From GCA-020343675 sp964462945 (GTDB taxonomy: Bacteria; Planctomycetota; Phycisphaerae; Sedimentisphaerales; Anaerobacaceae): 64,000 nucleotides of DNA. A model generated the notes under the pieces. It did not search any database. It saw only the letters and a list, made by a program, of their open reading frames with translations, and was not told the DNA's origin. The stretch is from assembly GCA_964462945.1 (NCBI GenBank), contig CAYWZW010000013.1:16901-80900 (forward strand), read 5' to 3'. Shown here in pieces: positions 43,432 to 50,825 of this stretch (positions are counted from its first letter, which is position 1; each line of letters starts with the position of its first letter). The position numbers were made by a program, and so were the translations under genes.

Positions 43432-44573
43432 TTAGGGACGTCACGGCCTGGCCGTAGAAAGCGGATACAAACGGGCTTTCCGACAGTGATTCTTTGCCCC
43501 GTCGGCTCGAGCGCACCAGTTTGCCCGTCGATGCGAAAGACCACGACGCTGTCGCTGCCCTGGTTGGCGACCAGGCAGAACGTGCCCGTCGGGTCGATGT
43601 TGAAGTTTCGAGGGGTTCTGATGTCGGCGGTCTCGTGCTCGACGAAAGTCAGCATCCCTTTAGCCGGGTCGATACGGTAAACCGCGATGCTGTCGTGCCC
43701 CCGGTTGGAGCCGTAGAGAAACTTTCCGCTCGGGTGCACGCGCACCTCAGCGCACCCGTTGGAGCCATCAAACCCGGTCGGAAGTGTTGTGATGTTCTGG
43801 ATCTCCGTTAGAGCGCCCGAAGCCGGCTCGTAGGAAAAAGCCGTGACCGTGCAATCAAGCTCGTTGATTACGTAAGCGTACTTGCCGTTCGGGTGGAAGG
43901 CGAAGTGCCGCGGCCCGGCGCCTGGCTTGAGCTTTACAGACGGAGGATCATTAGCAACGATCGTTCCCTTTTCAGCGTTCAGCTTGTAGATCATCACCTT
44001 GTCCATTCCGAGGTCGGCGACGAACGCAAAGCGGTTGTCCGGGCTGATATTGATCGAATGGGCATGGGGGCCCGCTTGGCGTTTGGGGTTTACGCTGGAA
44101 CCCTCATGCTGCACGAAGCCGGTCGGCTCCGCGAGTCCGCCGTCCGGCTGGATCGGGATCACCGAGACACTGCCGCTGCCGTAGTTGGCGACCAGCACGT
44201 TTCTTCCGGCATGGTCGATGTTGACGTGGCAGGGCCCCTCGCCGCCCGAGGGCTTCTGGTTGAGGAGCTTGAGATTGCCTGTTTCCCCGTCGATTGCATA
44301 CGCGCTGACGGTACCGGCTCCGCCGGACTCGCTGACGGCGTACAGGAACTTGCCGTTGGGATGAATCTCCAGAAACGATGGATTCCTGGCCTCGGCGGCA
44401 AGGGCAGGCTCCGAGAGCGTCCCCGTCTCAAGGTCCAGCACGCTTCGGTATATCCCTTTGCTGGAATTCTCTCCTCCCGTGTACGTGCCAAAATAGACGG
44501 GGAGCGATTCCGCGGATACCGTCGATAACGCCGCAAACGAAAACGCCGCTGCAACAAGAGCTTTCATACTCAT
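43428..44573 (-). CDS. Secreted lactonase-family seven-bladed propeller (6-phosphogluconolactonase-like)
   Basis: The 381-residue product (ATG 44573, with AAAGGAGGT 9 bases upstream) has a signal peptide (ALVAAAFSFAALSTVSA) and repeated blades such as NPSFLEIHPNGKFLYAVSE, GPRHFAFHPNGKYAYVIN and RNFNIDPTGTFCLVANQGSDSVVVFRID. It belongs to the Pgl/COG2706 lactonase family, which hydrolyses lactones including 6-phosphogluconolactone. The export signal argues for an extracytoplasmic sugar lactone rather than the pentose-phosphate intermediate. It is translationally coupled with the downstream phosphorylase. Confidence 0.9.
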   Translation of the reverse strand: MSMKALVAAAFSFAALSTVSAESLPVYFGTYTGGENSSKGIYRSVLDLETGTLSEPALAAEARNPSFLEIHPNGKFLYAVSESGGAGTVSAYAIDGETGNLKLLNQKPSGGEGPCHVNIDHAGRNVLVANYGSGSVSVIPIQPDGGLAEPTGFVQHEGSSVNPKRQAGPHAHSINISPDNRFAFVADLGMDKVMIYKLNAEKGTIVANDPPSVKLKPGAGPRHFAFHPNGKYAYVINELDCTVTAFSYEPASGALTEIQNITTLPTGFDGSNGCAEVRVHPSGKFLYGSNRGHDSIAVYRIDPAKGMLTFVEHETADIRTPRNFNIDPTGTFCLVANQGSDSVVVFRIDGQTGALEPTGQRITVGKPVCIRFLRPGRDVPK

Positions 44574-44916
44574 ACGCAAATACCTCCTTTGCCCAGTATG
44601 TAATAATGAATATCGGTTCTGTTCCTGCCAGTCAACGTTTTTCTTGCACTGTCCAAGCCATTAACAGGTGGCTGACGCAAGTCTCAAGCGTCTTTGACAG
44701 CTACTCTCGTCCCGGCCGAAGCGCCAAGCCGTAGCCGGACCGGGTGCTGCACCGTAAGGCGTCCCATAGGGATAGCTATCGACTGGATTCGACGGGCTCA
44801 CCACAAGCTTCTTTTTAACACGCCGGCCGGTTACGTCGAAATTGGTGAACGTCCTCGATAAAATCCCCGCGGTCTCCCCAGATTTGGATGGATTTGAGAT
44901 CTGGTCAAACGGCTGT
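44574..44916. other. Intergenic region upstream of the lactonase
   Basis: It contains the promoter at 44607-44635. I see no gene in the rest; a 116-codon minus-strand frame lacks start signals or family features. Confidence 0.5.
44607..44635 (-). promoter_or_regulatory. Sigma-70-type promoter of the lactonase operon
   Basis: On the minus strand TTGACT (44630-44635) and TATTCA (44607-44612) are 17 bases apart, about 33 bases before the ATG. Confidence 0.55.
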
Positions 44917-45450
44917 TCAATGAGGGGCCGTCGATTCGATTTTCTCAATCCCGGGTTTGAGTTTTCTGCCGGCATATTCCAGGGACCTGACGAGCATGAA
45001 GAAAAACACAATCAAAGCCAAGACCAGGACCAGGCCCGTCAGCCAATGCCGGGGTTGCAGCCTTCTGAATGATGGGGCAAAAGCGATAAGGGCAAACAGG
45101 CCGGCCACGACGGTCACCGCGTCCCAGCTCGCGCGCTGCCAGTAGCTGCCCCCCAGATGTATCCACATTCCGAATTCATCAAAGGTCAGGGCCATTGCAA
45201 TCCCATAAAGCGCCGCCGCAACATCCAGCCTTCGGCCCACAGGCCGTCGCAAGAGAAGATACCCGCCGAGCACGGAAAGCAGAAATATCCCATAGTTGAG
45301 ATGATGGACGTGTGTGCCTCTGACGTGCACGTAGATATCCGGGACAGTGCGAGACATGATCAGAAAGACCAGGATTCGCGCGCAGATGAATGTCAAGATA
45401 AACGTCGTCAGGGTCACTCTGGCAATATGTCTTGGACTTTCAGCCGCCAT
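44917..45450 (-). CDS. Conserved integral membrane protein, unknown
   Basis: The 177-residue protein has about five hydrophobic helices. A conserved-looking HVRGTHVHHLNYGIFLL and LTFDEFGMWIHLGGSYWQRASWDAV lie around helices 2-3; the clustered histidines and acids could form a metal or lipid-binding site. I do not recognise a named family. The ribosome site is weak. Confidence 0.7.
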   Translation of the reverse strand: MAAESPRHIARVTLTTFILTFICARILVFLIMSRTVPDIYVHVRGTHVHHLNYGIFLLSVLGGYLLLRRPVGRRLDVAAALYGIAMALTFDEFGMWIHLGGSYWQRASWDAVTVVAGLFALIAFAPSFRRLQPRHWLTGLVLVLALIVFFFMLVRSLEYAGRKLKPGIEKIESTAPH

Positions 45451-45723
45451 TCGTGGCTGTCCTTAGTATTTGTCCTGCTATTTGTATTTCCGCATGTCAA
45501 TCCGCCTTTATTATTACTTAAGGGTCAGATTTTCAAGCGAAAAGTTGGGTTGTAAATGTGCCATGCCGAACTATTGGCGTGTGTTGAAGCGCGGATGCCC
45601 GATGCGCATCACGTATTGAGGATCAAGAATCTTGCAGGCGGCGTCGAACTCAAGTATCTTGGTGCAAGTCGGCACTTGTGTACGCCGTCAGGCAGGTTAA
45701 GTCGTTATTAGGAGCGATCAGTC

Positions 45724-46107
45724 ATGAGTTTGTCCAGCTATTTTGAAAAGGTGCAAGGTCTCGGCATTCTGGCTACCGCCGATTCGGATGGAATGGTCGA
45801 TCTTGCCATTTATGCCAAGCCCTACGTGATTGATGAGACGACCATCGCGTTTGTCATGAGGGAGCGTCTGACCCACGAGAACCTTAAATCCAATCCGCAC
45901 GCGGCTTACATGTTCGTTGAGAAGGGCGAAGGATATGCGGGCAAGAGATTGTATCTGACGAAGCTGCGAGAGGAAACGAACACATCGGTCGTGGAAATGC
46001 TGCGAAAGAAACAGCCGGAGATCTATGCCTCCTCTGACGATTCAAACAAGTACCTCGTCCATTTCCATGTAGAAAACGTTTGGCCGCTTGTGGGCGATAA
46101 GGCATAG
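45724..46107 (+). CDS. Pyridoxamine 5'-phosphate oxidase-like protein
   Basis: The 127-residue protein (AGGAG before the ATG) has the split-barrel pattern of PNPOx-like flavin proteins: GLGILATADSDGMVDLAIYAKPYVIDETTIAFVMRERLTHENLKSNPHAAYMF. Members bind FMN or F420 and reduce varied substrates. It is small and single-domain; the substrate cannot be inferred. Confidence 0.85.
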   Translation: MSLSSYFEKVQGLGILATADSDGMVDLAIYAKPYVIDETTIAFVMRERLTHENLKSNPHAAYMFVEKGEGYAGKRLYLTKLREETNTSVVEMLRKKQPEIYASSDDSNKYLVHFHVENVWPLVGDKA

Positions 46108-46319
46108 AAGACAGGAGACCGAAGACAACAGCCCGCCGTCCTCGGTCCTGCGACCGTCGGTGCCCGACGTTATAAGACGTTGGCCGGATGAGCATACCCG
46201 TACATGAATAGATGCGATGGCGGATCAACGCCTCAACACATTCACACATTCACTTGCTTCGCCGATTTGCTTAGCCGGCTTGCATTTGCTATATTTTAGA
46301 TATTGGGGGTGTCAATATC

Positions 46320-46838
46320 ATGAAGCAAAAATCCGGACTGCGTGGACTTAGGTTTTTTCTGGCGACGTGTGCAAGCGTCGCCTGTGCGTGCGTTTGCGTT
46401 CTGCTGATAGCAGGGGAATATCACTCGGCACGCTTCAAACTGGACACTCACGAGCGGGAGTACCAGGGTTGGGAAGCCTTCGGCAAGACGAATCCAGCCT
46501 ATTTTGAAGCCAACCAAGAGGCGGTAAGCTCCTGCCTGAAGAACTTGGGCGAAGCGCAAGGTAGTTTCTGGGTGAAGCTTTCGAAAACGCACTTGGTAGG
46601 CTTGTTTGTTGCAGCCGGTTTGGGTAGTGCCGCCGGCGCATACCTGACGACATGGGCCGTCGTATGGCTTGGCGGTACGGGTATCTGTCGATTCGCCCGA
46701 TGGCTGGCCCTATGTTTTCGGGGTAAACCGACCCGCCAGCCGTCTGTCGGGCAGGAAAGGTGGGCAAGACCTAATATCATCTCCGCCCGCGCTGCATGGC
46801 GGACCAGCCCGCCGGACGTAAGGCGGACCAGTAGCTGA
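46320..46838 (+). CDS. Small membrane protein with repeat-derived C-terminal tail
   Basis: GGGGGTG precedes the ATG. The 172-residue chain has two hydrophobic helices (about 10-30 and 88-112), separated by a soluble segment. From about residue 135 the sequence is read through a class C palindromic element (46732-46755) and a class B element (46803-46831), so the last 35-40 residues are repeat DNA rather than conserved protein. No family is recognised. Confidence 0.65.
   Translation: MKQKSGLRGLRFFLATCASVACACVCVLLIAGEYHSARFKLDTHEREYQGWEAFGKTNPAYFEANQEAVSSCLKNLGEAQGSFWVKLSKTHLVGLFVAAGLGSAAGAYLTTWAVVWLGGTGICRFARWLALCFRGKPTRQPSVGQERWARPNIISARAAWRTSPPDVRRTSS
46732..46755. repeat. Palindromic micro-element, class C (reversed)
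   Basis: The reverse strand reads CCTGCCCGACAGACGG then CTGGCGGG. It is read through by the 46320-46838 gene. Confidence 0.7.
46803..46831. repeat. Palindromic micro-insertion, class B
   Basis: The core CCCGCC-GGACGTAA-GGCGG (46808-46826) is flanked by perfect 5-bp direct repeats ACCAG (46803-46807 and 46827-46831). Confidence 0.85.
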
Positions 46839-46929
46839 ATCCGCATTGACCAATCTCGAATATCCAAATCCTCCACAGTCCTATGGACTCCTTGCGGAGA
46901 ACCCCTCACGGGGGAAACGAGCACAGATG

Positions 46930-47076
46930 ACTTGGCGCGGCCTCGGGCTTTGCCCTCGGCCGCAACCAAAAAGTTCGTCTGACGGAAAAGCTTCGTAACA
47001 TGCTGCATATACAGAAGTTACAAACGGTCAAAACGAAAATCGAGCATAAAAAACAACGTTTTGAAAGATAGTATTA
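46930..47076. repeat. 147-bp perfect direct repeat, copy 2
   Basis: Identical to 9475-9621 and again between the ends of two converging genes. Confidence 0.95.
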
Positions 47077-47078
47077 TA

Positions 47079-47098
47079 AATGGCCCTTCGGGGCCATT
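47079..47098 (-). terminator. UUCG-tetraloop hairpin, candidate bidirectional terminator
   Basis: AATGGCCC-TTCG-GGGCCATT is a perfect 8-bp stem. In the minus direction it is followed by TTATAATACT, a weak U-tract, downstream of the G1P dehydrogenase gene. Confidence 0.55.
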
Positions 47099-47104
47099 CC
47101 TTCG

Positions 47105-47132
47105 GCAAGCCCGCCTCCGCGTGGCGGGCAAG
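47105..47132. repeat. Palindromic micro-insertion with 7-base loop
   Basis: The core CCCGCC-TCCGCGT-GGCGG (47110-47127, 18 bp) is flanked by perfect GCAAG direct repeats. It is intergenic. Confidence 0.85.
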
Positions 47133-47165
47133 CTCTGGACGCTGGCTGAGCATTGTCAAGACAGA

Positions 47166-48482
47166 TCAGGTTGTAAGCCGGCGGTCTATGATTTCTTCCG
47201 CGCACCCAGGGAGAACGCCAAGAACCCAGGCCAAGTCGATAATCGTGGGGCGTTTGCGGATTTCGTGCATGTGCAGGAGTGCAGCGAGCAGACGCTCGCG
47301 AGAGCACCCAATATCTGCAAAGGTGTGAGCGGCCCCGGCGGATCGAAGGCAGTTCTTGATCTGCTCCGGGGGCCGAACCTGGCGGTGGCAAGCGGCGAGA
47401 AAGGTCCGCCACGTTTGGCCGTCGGTTAGCTTCTCGCGCATGCTTTCGAGCATGGGTCTCTTTTGCTCGTATTGCCAGCGGACATTCTCGGCTAAGCGGC
47501 CCCAGAACGTGCTATCGACGTCGGATGGCAAATGGCGGCAGTTGGGGGTTTCGATCCGGAAGATGCGGTCATAGATGGCCGAGGCGAATAGCGTGCCGAG
47601 GCCGACCTGCCGGCCATGAAGATCGTGAGCGACGCCGTCAATGCTGGACATCATGTCAAGCGTATGGCTGAGAAGATGTTCGCCGCCGGACGCCGGCGCC
47701 GAGGTCCCCACGATGGTCATGGCGATGCCGGAGTACAAAAGGGCATGGAACAAGGCTTCAATGGCGGCAGGCTGACGGCTCCTGATGTCCTGCGGCCGGT
47801 CGAAGTAGTACGGTTCCAGAACGTTGATTATCTCGCTGCAGTACCGGCAGAAATACTCGCCGAAGAAAATGTGATTAAGGAGCCAATCGGCGGTACTGAC
47901 CGGCTTGGCGATGGCGTCGCCGAGGCCGGCGGTCGTTAGTTCAAAGGGAGCATCGACGATGACCGAGGGGACGGCAAGAACCGCCAACGGCGGCTGGGCC
48001 AGGATTAGAGTCTTAACACCCCTCAGGGCGGGTGCAACATTAGCGGCGGTGAAACCATTCATGGTTGCGGCGGTTGCCATGACGGCGTAAGGCAGGCCAT
48101 GGTCGAAGGCGGACCATTTGGTCAGATCGTTGATGACGCCGCAGCCGACTGCCAGGGCAATGTCGGCAGGCGGCAGCCGGCCATTGAGCCAGTCATGGGT
48201 GGCGTCGTCGCAAACGGGGCTTCCGCGGCCGGTATCGGGGACAATGACACGGCGTATAGACCAACCCGTCTGTTGGAGGGTCTCTTGGGCGCGGCGGCCC
48301 GCGATGTCCCAGGTCCGCTGGTCGGCAACCAGAACGATGTGGCGTCCCTCTGCCAAAGGATTCAGCACATCAGGCAACCGCTCGATGGCATCTTCGGCAT
48401 AGATGAGCTTTCGGATGGGAACACTGTGACTGTGCCCACATTCGCAGTCAAAGGTTGTATCGAGCAATTCCTTCGGATTCAT
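47166..48482 (-). CDS. sn-Glycerol-1-phosphate dehydrogenase family protein (AraM/EgsA-like)
   Basis: The 438-residue protein has the iron-alcohol-dehydrogenase/dehydroquinate-synthase fold: NAD-binding LAVGCGVINDLTKW, AVMATAATMNGFTAANVAP, and metal-site segments TAGLGDAIAK, GGEHLLSHTLD and DLHGRQVG. These are the hallmarks of G1P dehydrogenases, which reduce dihydroxyacetone phosphate to G1P, the archaeal-type lipid backbone. Bacterial AraM uses the same reaction. It starts 4 bases after the stop of the upstream glycosidase-like lipoprotein gene and is probably coupled to it. Confidence 0.85.
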   Translation of the reverse strand: MNPKELLDTTFDCECGHSHSVPIRKLIYAEDAIERLPDVLNPLAEGRHIVLVADQRTWDIAGRRAQETLQQTGWSIRRVIVPDTGRGSPVCDDATHDWLNGRLPPADIALAVGCGVINDLTKWSAFDHGLPYAVMATAATMNGFTAANVAPALRGVKTLILAQPPLAVLAVPSVIVDAPFELTTAGLGDAIAKPVSTADWLLNHIFFGEYFCRYCSEIINVLEPYYFDRPQDIRSRQPAAIEALFHALLYSGIAMTIVGTSAPASGGEHLLSHTLDMMSSIDGVAHDLHGRQVGLGTLFASAIYDRIFRIETPNCRHLPSDVDSTFWGRLAENVRWQYEQKRPMLESMREKLTDGQTWRTFLAACHRQVRPPEQIKNCLRSAGAAHTFADIGCSRERLLAALLHMHEIRKRPTIIDLAWVLGVLPGCAEEIIDRRLTT

Positions 48483-48486
48483 TATC

Positions 48487-49878
48487 TCAGATCTTGCTGA
48501 CAGTCACGACCAAGTCGTCGGTAAAGCCCGGCAGCGGAATTCGGTCGGTCTGGTTTAGCCCGCCGGACTGATGGTCCTGTGTTCGTATAACGCCGAGGTC
48601 GCAGGGCCGCTGGAAGCTGATGCGGTAGGTTCCGGTTGGGAGTCGAACCTGTGCGGATGCTGTTCTTACGACCTGGCCGCTGGTTCGGGTGCACAAATAC
48701 ATGACAACGACGGAACGATCCCGGCGGGCCAGCGTGGCCGAGACGATATCGGGCTGGCCCGCCAGACTGACGGCGGGCTGGTCGATAGTCAGCGCGGTGT
48801 AGTTGGGACTCAGTTGCCAGAAAGGCAGGGCGCGGAAAAAGTCGGCCATGGGTTTGAGGAATTCCTGCCCCGGCGCCGTGTAGCCCGCCTCGTCGATTCC
48901 TTCACAGCCGTCCCACGAGTGCCAGGTCCAAAAGCAGCCCGCCGAGCACCACAGCCAGCCTTGTTTGCGGCGGTGGACGCCGTCGTTGTTGCCGTGCCGG
49001 TTCTCTCTGCCCGACTCGTTGCAGAAGGCAGGCTTGCCGTGAGAGCGTGTATTGCGCGCCAGGGCCAGATACCAGTCCTTCAAGTCGTGACGCTCGCTCG
49101 ATGAGGTGCACGTATGATTGATCGCTAAGTCCAGCCAGGGCCGGTCGGGCCAAGCCGCGTCGTCGGTCGTGCCGTCGGAGGTGCATATCGGGCGGTCGTA
49201 GGGATCGTTCTGGCGAAAGAACGCGGCGACCGCCTTTTGGAAGTCCTCGTTCCCGATGTATTCGTTGGCGATTTCCCACGTGAGGATATTGGCGTATTTT
49301 CCAAGCCGCTGCAGGGCGTAGGCCCAATAGGACCGTTGGGCCTCGATCTCCGCGGCGGAAGGTTTGAGAGTGCAATAGAGCACGATGTCCAAGCCGATGC
49401 CTTTTTCGCCGGCCATGCGAATTCGCCGTTCTACCTCGTCCCAGTATGCCGGGCTGAATTCGCCCCAGACCGGATTGTCTCTCGTGCCGCCCCAGGGCCA
49501 AAGCTCGATGCCGACGGTTTCGTAGTAGTATTGACCCTCCAGGCTCGCGCGGAGCACGTTGACGCCCTGTTTGACGGCCCGGTCGAGCACGGCCTCCGGC
49601 TGCTTGCAGCCAAAATACAGCCACGCCGTCTTGTTCAGGATGAACAGGTGCCGCCCTTCGGCGTTGACCACGTGGAACGGATAGTTCGGATCCACGTGAT
49701 AGGGTGACGTCCACGGTTTGGGAAAGCCGACCATGGGAGCATCCGTCAGGCCGCTCGACGCCGGCGAGGAATTGCCGGACTGATCGGCGGGCGTCGTTGG
49801 GGCAGTCGCCCAACATCCCGCCGTGCAAAGCAAGACAAGAACAAGGCTTGTGAACGATAACTGCGGTTCCCTCATCAT
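48487..49878 (-). CDS. Glycoside hydrolase-like lipoprotein (GH5/DUF4038-type TIM barrel)
   Basis: AAAGGAG precedes the ATG by 7 bases. The N-terminus is lipoprotein-like (SLVLVLLCTAGC, Cys22), then a Ser/Pro-rich linker (partly encoded by a 41-bp repeat) leads to a barrel with RHLFILNKTAWLYFG, LTWEIANEYIGNEDF (candidate acid/base Glu) and KPAFCNESGRENR (candidate nucleophile Glu). A C-terminal sandwich begins near 350. The 463-residue protein likely cleaves a polysaccharide. A 24-bp micro-insertion (48753-48781) adds eight residues in the sandwich (PAVSLAGQ), and removing it gives ALTIDQPDIVSATL. Confidence 0.82.
   Translation of the reverse strand: MMREPQLSFTSLVLVLLCTAGCWATAPTTPADQSGNSSPASSGLTDAPMVGFPKPWTSPYHVDPNYPFHVVNAEGRHLFILNKTAWLYFGCKQPEAVLDRAVKQGVNVLRASLEGQYYYETVGIELWPWGGTRDNPVWGEFSPAYWDEVERRIRMAGEKGIGLDIVLYCTLKPSAAEIEAQRSYWAYALQRLGKYANILTWEIANEYIGNEDFQKAVAAFFRQNDPYDRPICTSDGTTDDAAWPDRPWLDLAINHTCTSSSERHDLKDWYLALARNTRSHGKPAFCNESGRENRHGNNDGVHRRKQGWLWCSAGCFWTWHSWDGCEGIDEAGYTAPGQEFLKPMADFFRALPFWQLSPNYTALTIDQPAVSLAGQPDIVSATLARRDRSVVVMYLCTRTSGQVVRTASAQVRLPTGTYRISFQRPCDLGVIRTQDHQSGGLNQTDRIPLPGFTDDLVVTVSKI
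48753..48781. repeat. Palindromic micro-insertion, class A, inside the glycosidase gene
   Basis: The core CCCGCC-AGACTGAC-GGCGG (48758-48776) is flanked by perfect GCTGG direct repeats. Confidence 0.88.
49742..49782. repeat. 41-bp dispersed repeat, copy 3 (reversed), inside the glycosidase gene
   Basis: Read in frame it encodes the linker SGNSSPASSGLTD directly after the lipoprotein region. Confidence 0.75.
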
Positions 49879-49917
49879 GGCTGGACTCCTTTCTATACTC
49901 GACTCAGCATCCAGGAA

Positions 49918-50679
49918 CTAACGGCTCTTTTGTGGCTTTGTGTCAGGCGGCTGGTAGCCCAGCTCATCCCTTACGGTAGCGATAAAGCACGCTGCCGGAT
50001 TCTCGGCTCCGGCGGCCTTCCTGGCGGCCTGCTCGACCTTGGAAGCCAGCGCCTCGGTCGCCTGGCCGGAATCGATGCACTCCACCACCCACTGCGCCAC
50101 GTCGGCAAAGCGGATCCGGTCGCCCAGCGTGCGGACGCGGATGTGCCGACGAATGTGCCCGGCCATGACCAAGACGCGGTCCTCAAGCGTGCCCGGAGCG
50201 AGTCGGATACAGCCCTTCCCGCCGGGTGTGCTCTGCTCGGAATGCATCTCGGTTTGATTCTTCGCATCTTCCTTTCCCTGAACCTCGTTTAGCTGCACCT
50301 GAGCGTTAGATGAGCTATCGCTGGGCCGGTGCTTAGCTGTCGCCTCTGGACTACTTAACCTTTTTGCCCACTGAGCTTTACGTGCGTGGCTTATCGCCCT
50401 GGTGACCCAGGCGTTACGCAGGCGGTAGTTCTTTATCACGAAGTTTTCTTTGACAGTTTGCCACAGGGACAGGAATTCCTCCCGATTGGTGCAGTTGCAC
50501 ACCGCCGTCAGCGCTATCGGGTCGAAGGGCACGCTGCCCCTGTGCGCGAGGATATAAAGCACCACGCTGACATATACCCCTCGTTCCGCGGGACCCATAG
50601 AGCTAAACGCCGGGTCCATCAGGCATAGGGCACCATCAAGTGACACGTACCGAATGAGCGCCTTTTTTCGCTTAGCCAT
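49918..50679 (-). CDS. DUF1376/YdaU-like putative replication or phage-derived protein
   Basis: The 253-residue protein starts at ATG 50679 with GGAG upstream. Its first half (MGPAERGVYVSVVLYILAHRGSVPFDPIALTAVCNCTNREEFLSLWQTVKENFVIKNYRLRN) matches the winged-helix pattern of DUF1376/YdaU proteins, often in prophages or near replication genes. A low-complexity linker leads to a second helical region. No phage genes flank it, so it may be a remnant of an old mobile element. Confidence 0.6.
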   Translation of the reverse strand: MAKRKKALIRYVSLDGALCLMDPAFSSMGPAERGVYVSVVLYILAHRGSVPFDPIALTAVCNCTNREEFLSLWQTVKENFVIKNYRLRNAWVTRAISHARKAQWAKRLSSPEATAKHRPSDSSSNAQVQLNEVQGKEDAKNQTEMHSEQSTPGGKGCIRLAPGTLEDRVLVMAGHIRRHIRVRTLGDRIRFADVAQWVVECIDSGQATEALASKVEQAARKAAGAENPAACFIATVRDELGYQPPDTKPQKSR

Positions 50680-50694
50680 CACTTTTCTCCGTCA

Positions 50695-50718
50695 CCTGCC
50701 CGACAGGCGGCTGGCGGG
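50695..50718. repeat. Palindromic micro-element, class C, intergenic
   Basis: CCTGCCCGACAGGCGG then CTGGCGGG lies between the divergent DUF1376-like and sulfatase genes. Confidence 0.7.
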
Positions 50719-50768
50719 GACGAATTGTCCCTTAGGAACCGCCATTCTCCATATTATAATCGCAAGTG

Positions 50769-50798
50769 TTTACAATCAAATAGTCCTTACATTAGAAT
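50769..50798 (+). promoter_or_regulatory. Sigma-70-type promoter for the sulfatase - ADP-ribosylglycohydrolase pair
   Basis: TTTACA (50769-50774) and TAGAAT (50793-50798) are 18 bases apart, about 28 bases before the ATG at 50826. Confidence 0.5.
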
Positions 50799-50825
50799 AA
50801 TGCTGATCACCAGGAGGCAACGAAT

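Larger units (their letters stand above)
46839..47165. other. Convergent intergenic region holding the second 147-bp repeat
   Basis: No gene is seen. It holds the 147-bp repeat, a UUCG-tetraloop hairpin (47079-47098) and a micro-insertion (47105-47132), stacked before the convergent G1P dehydrogenase gene. Confidence 0.7.

Noticed and set aside
42646..43680. 344-codon plus-strand frame opposite phosphorylase and lactonase
   Set aside because: It spans two genuine minus-strand genes with coupled stop/start and has no recognisable product.
49918..50679. Prophage around the DUF1376-like gene
   Set aside because: Neighbours are a glycosidase, G1P dehydrogenase and sulfatase; no integrase, capsid or terminase genes are present.
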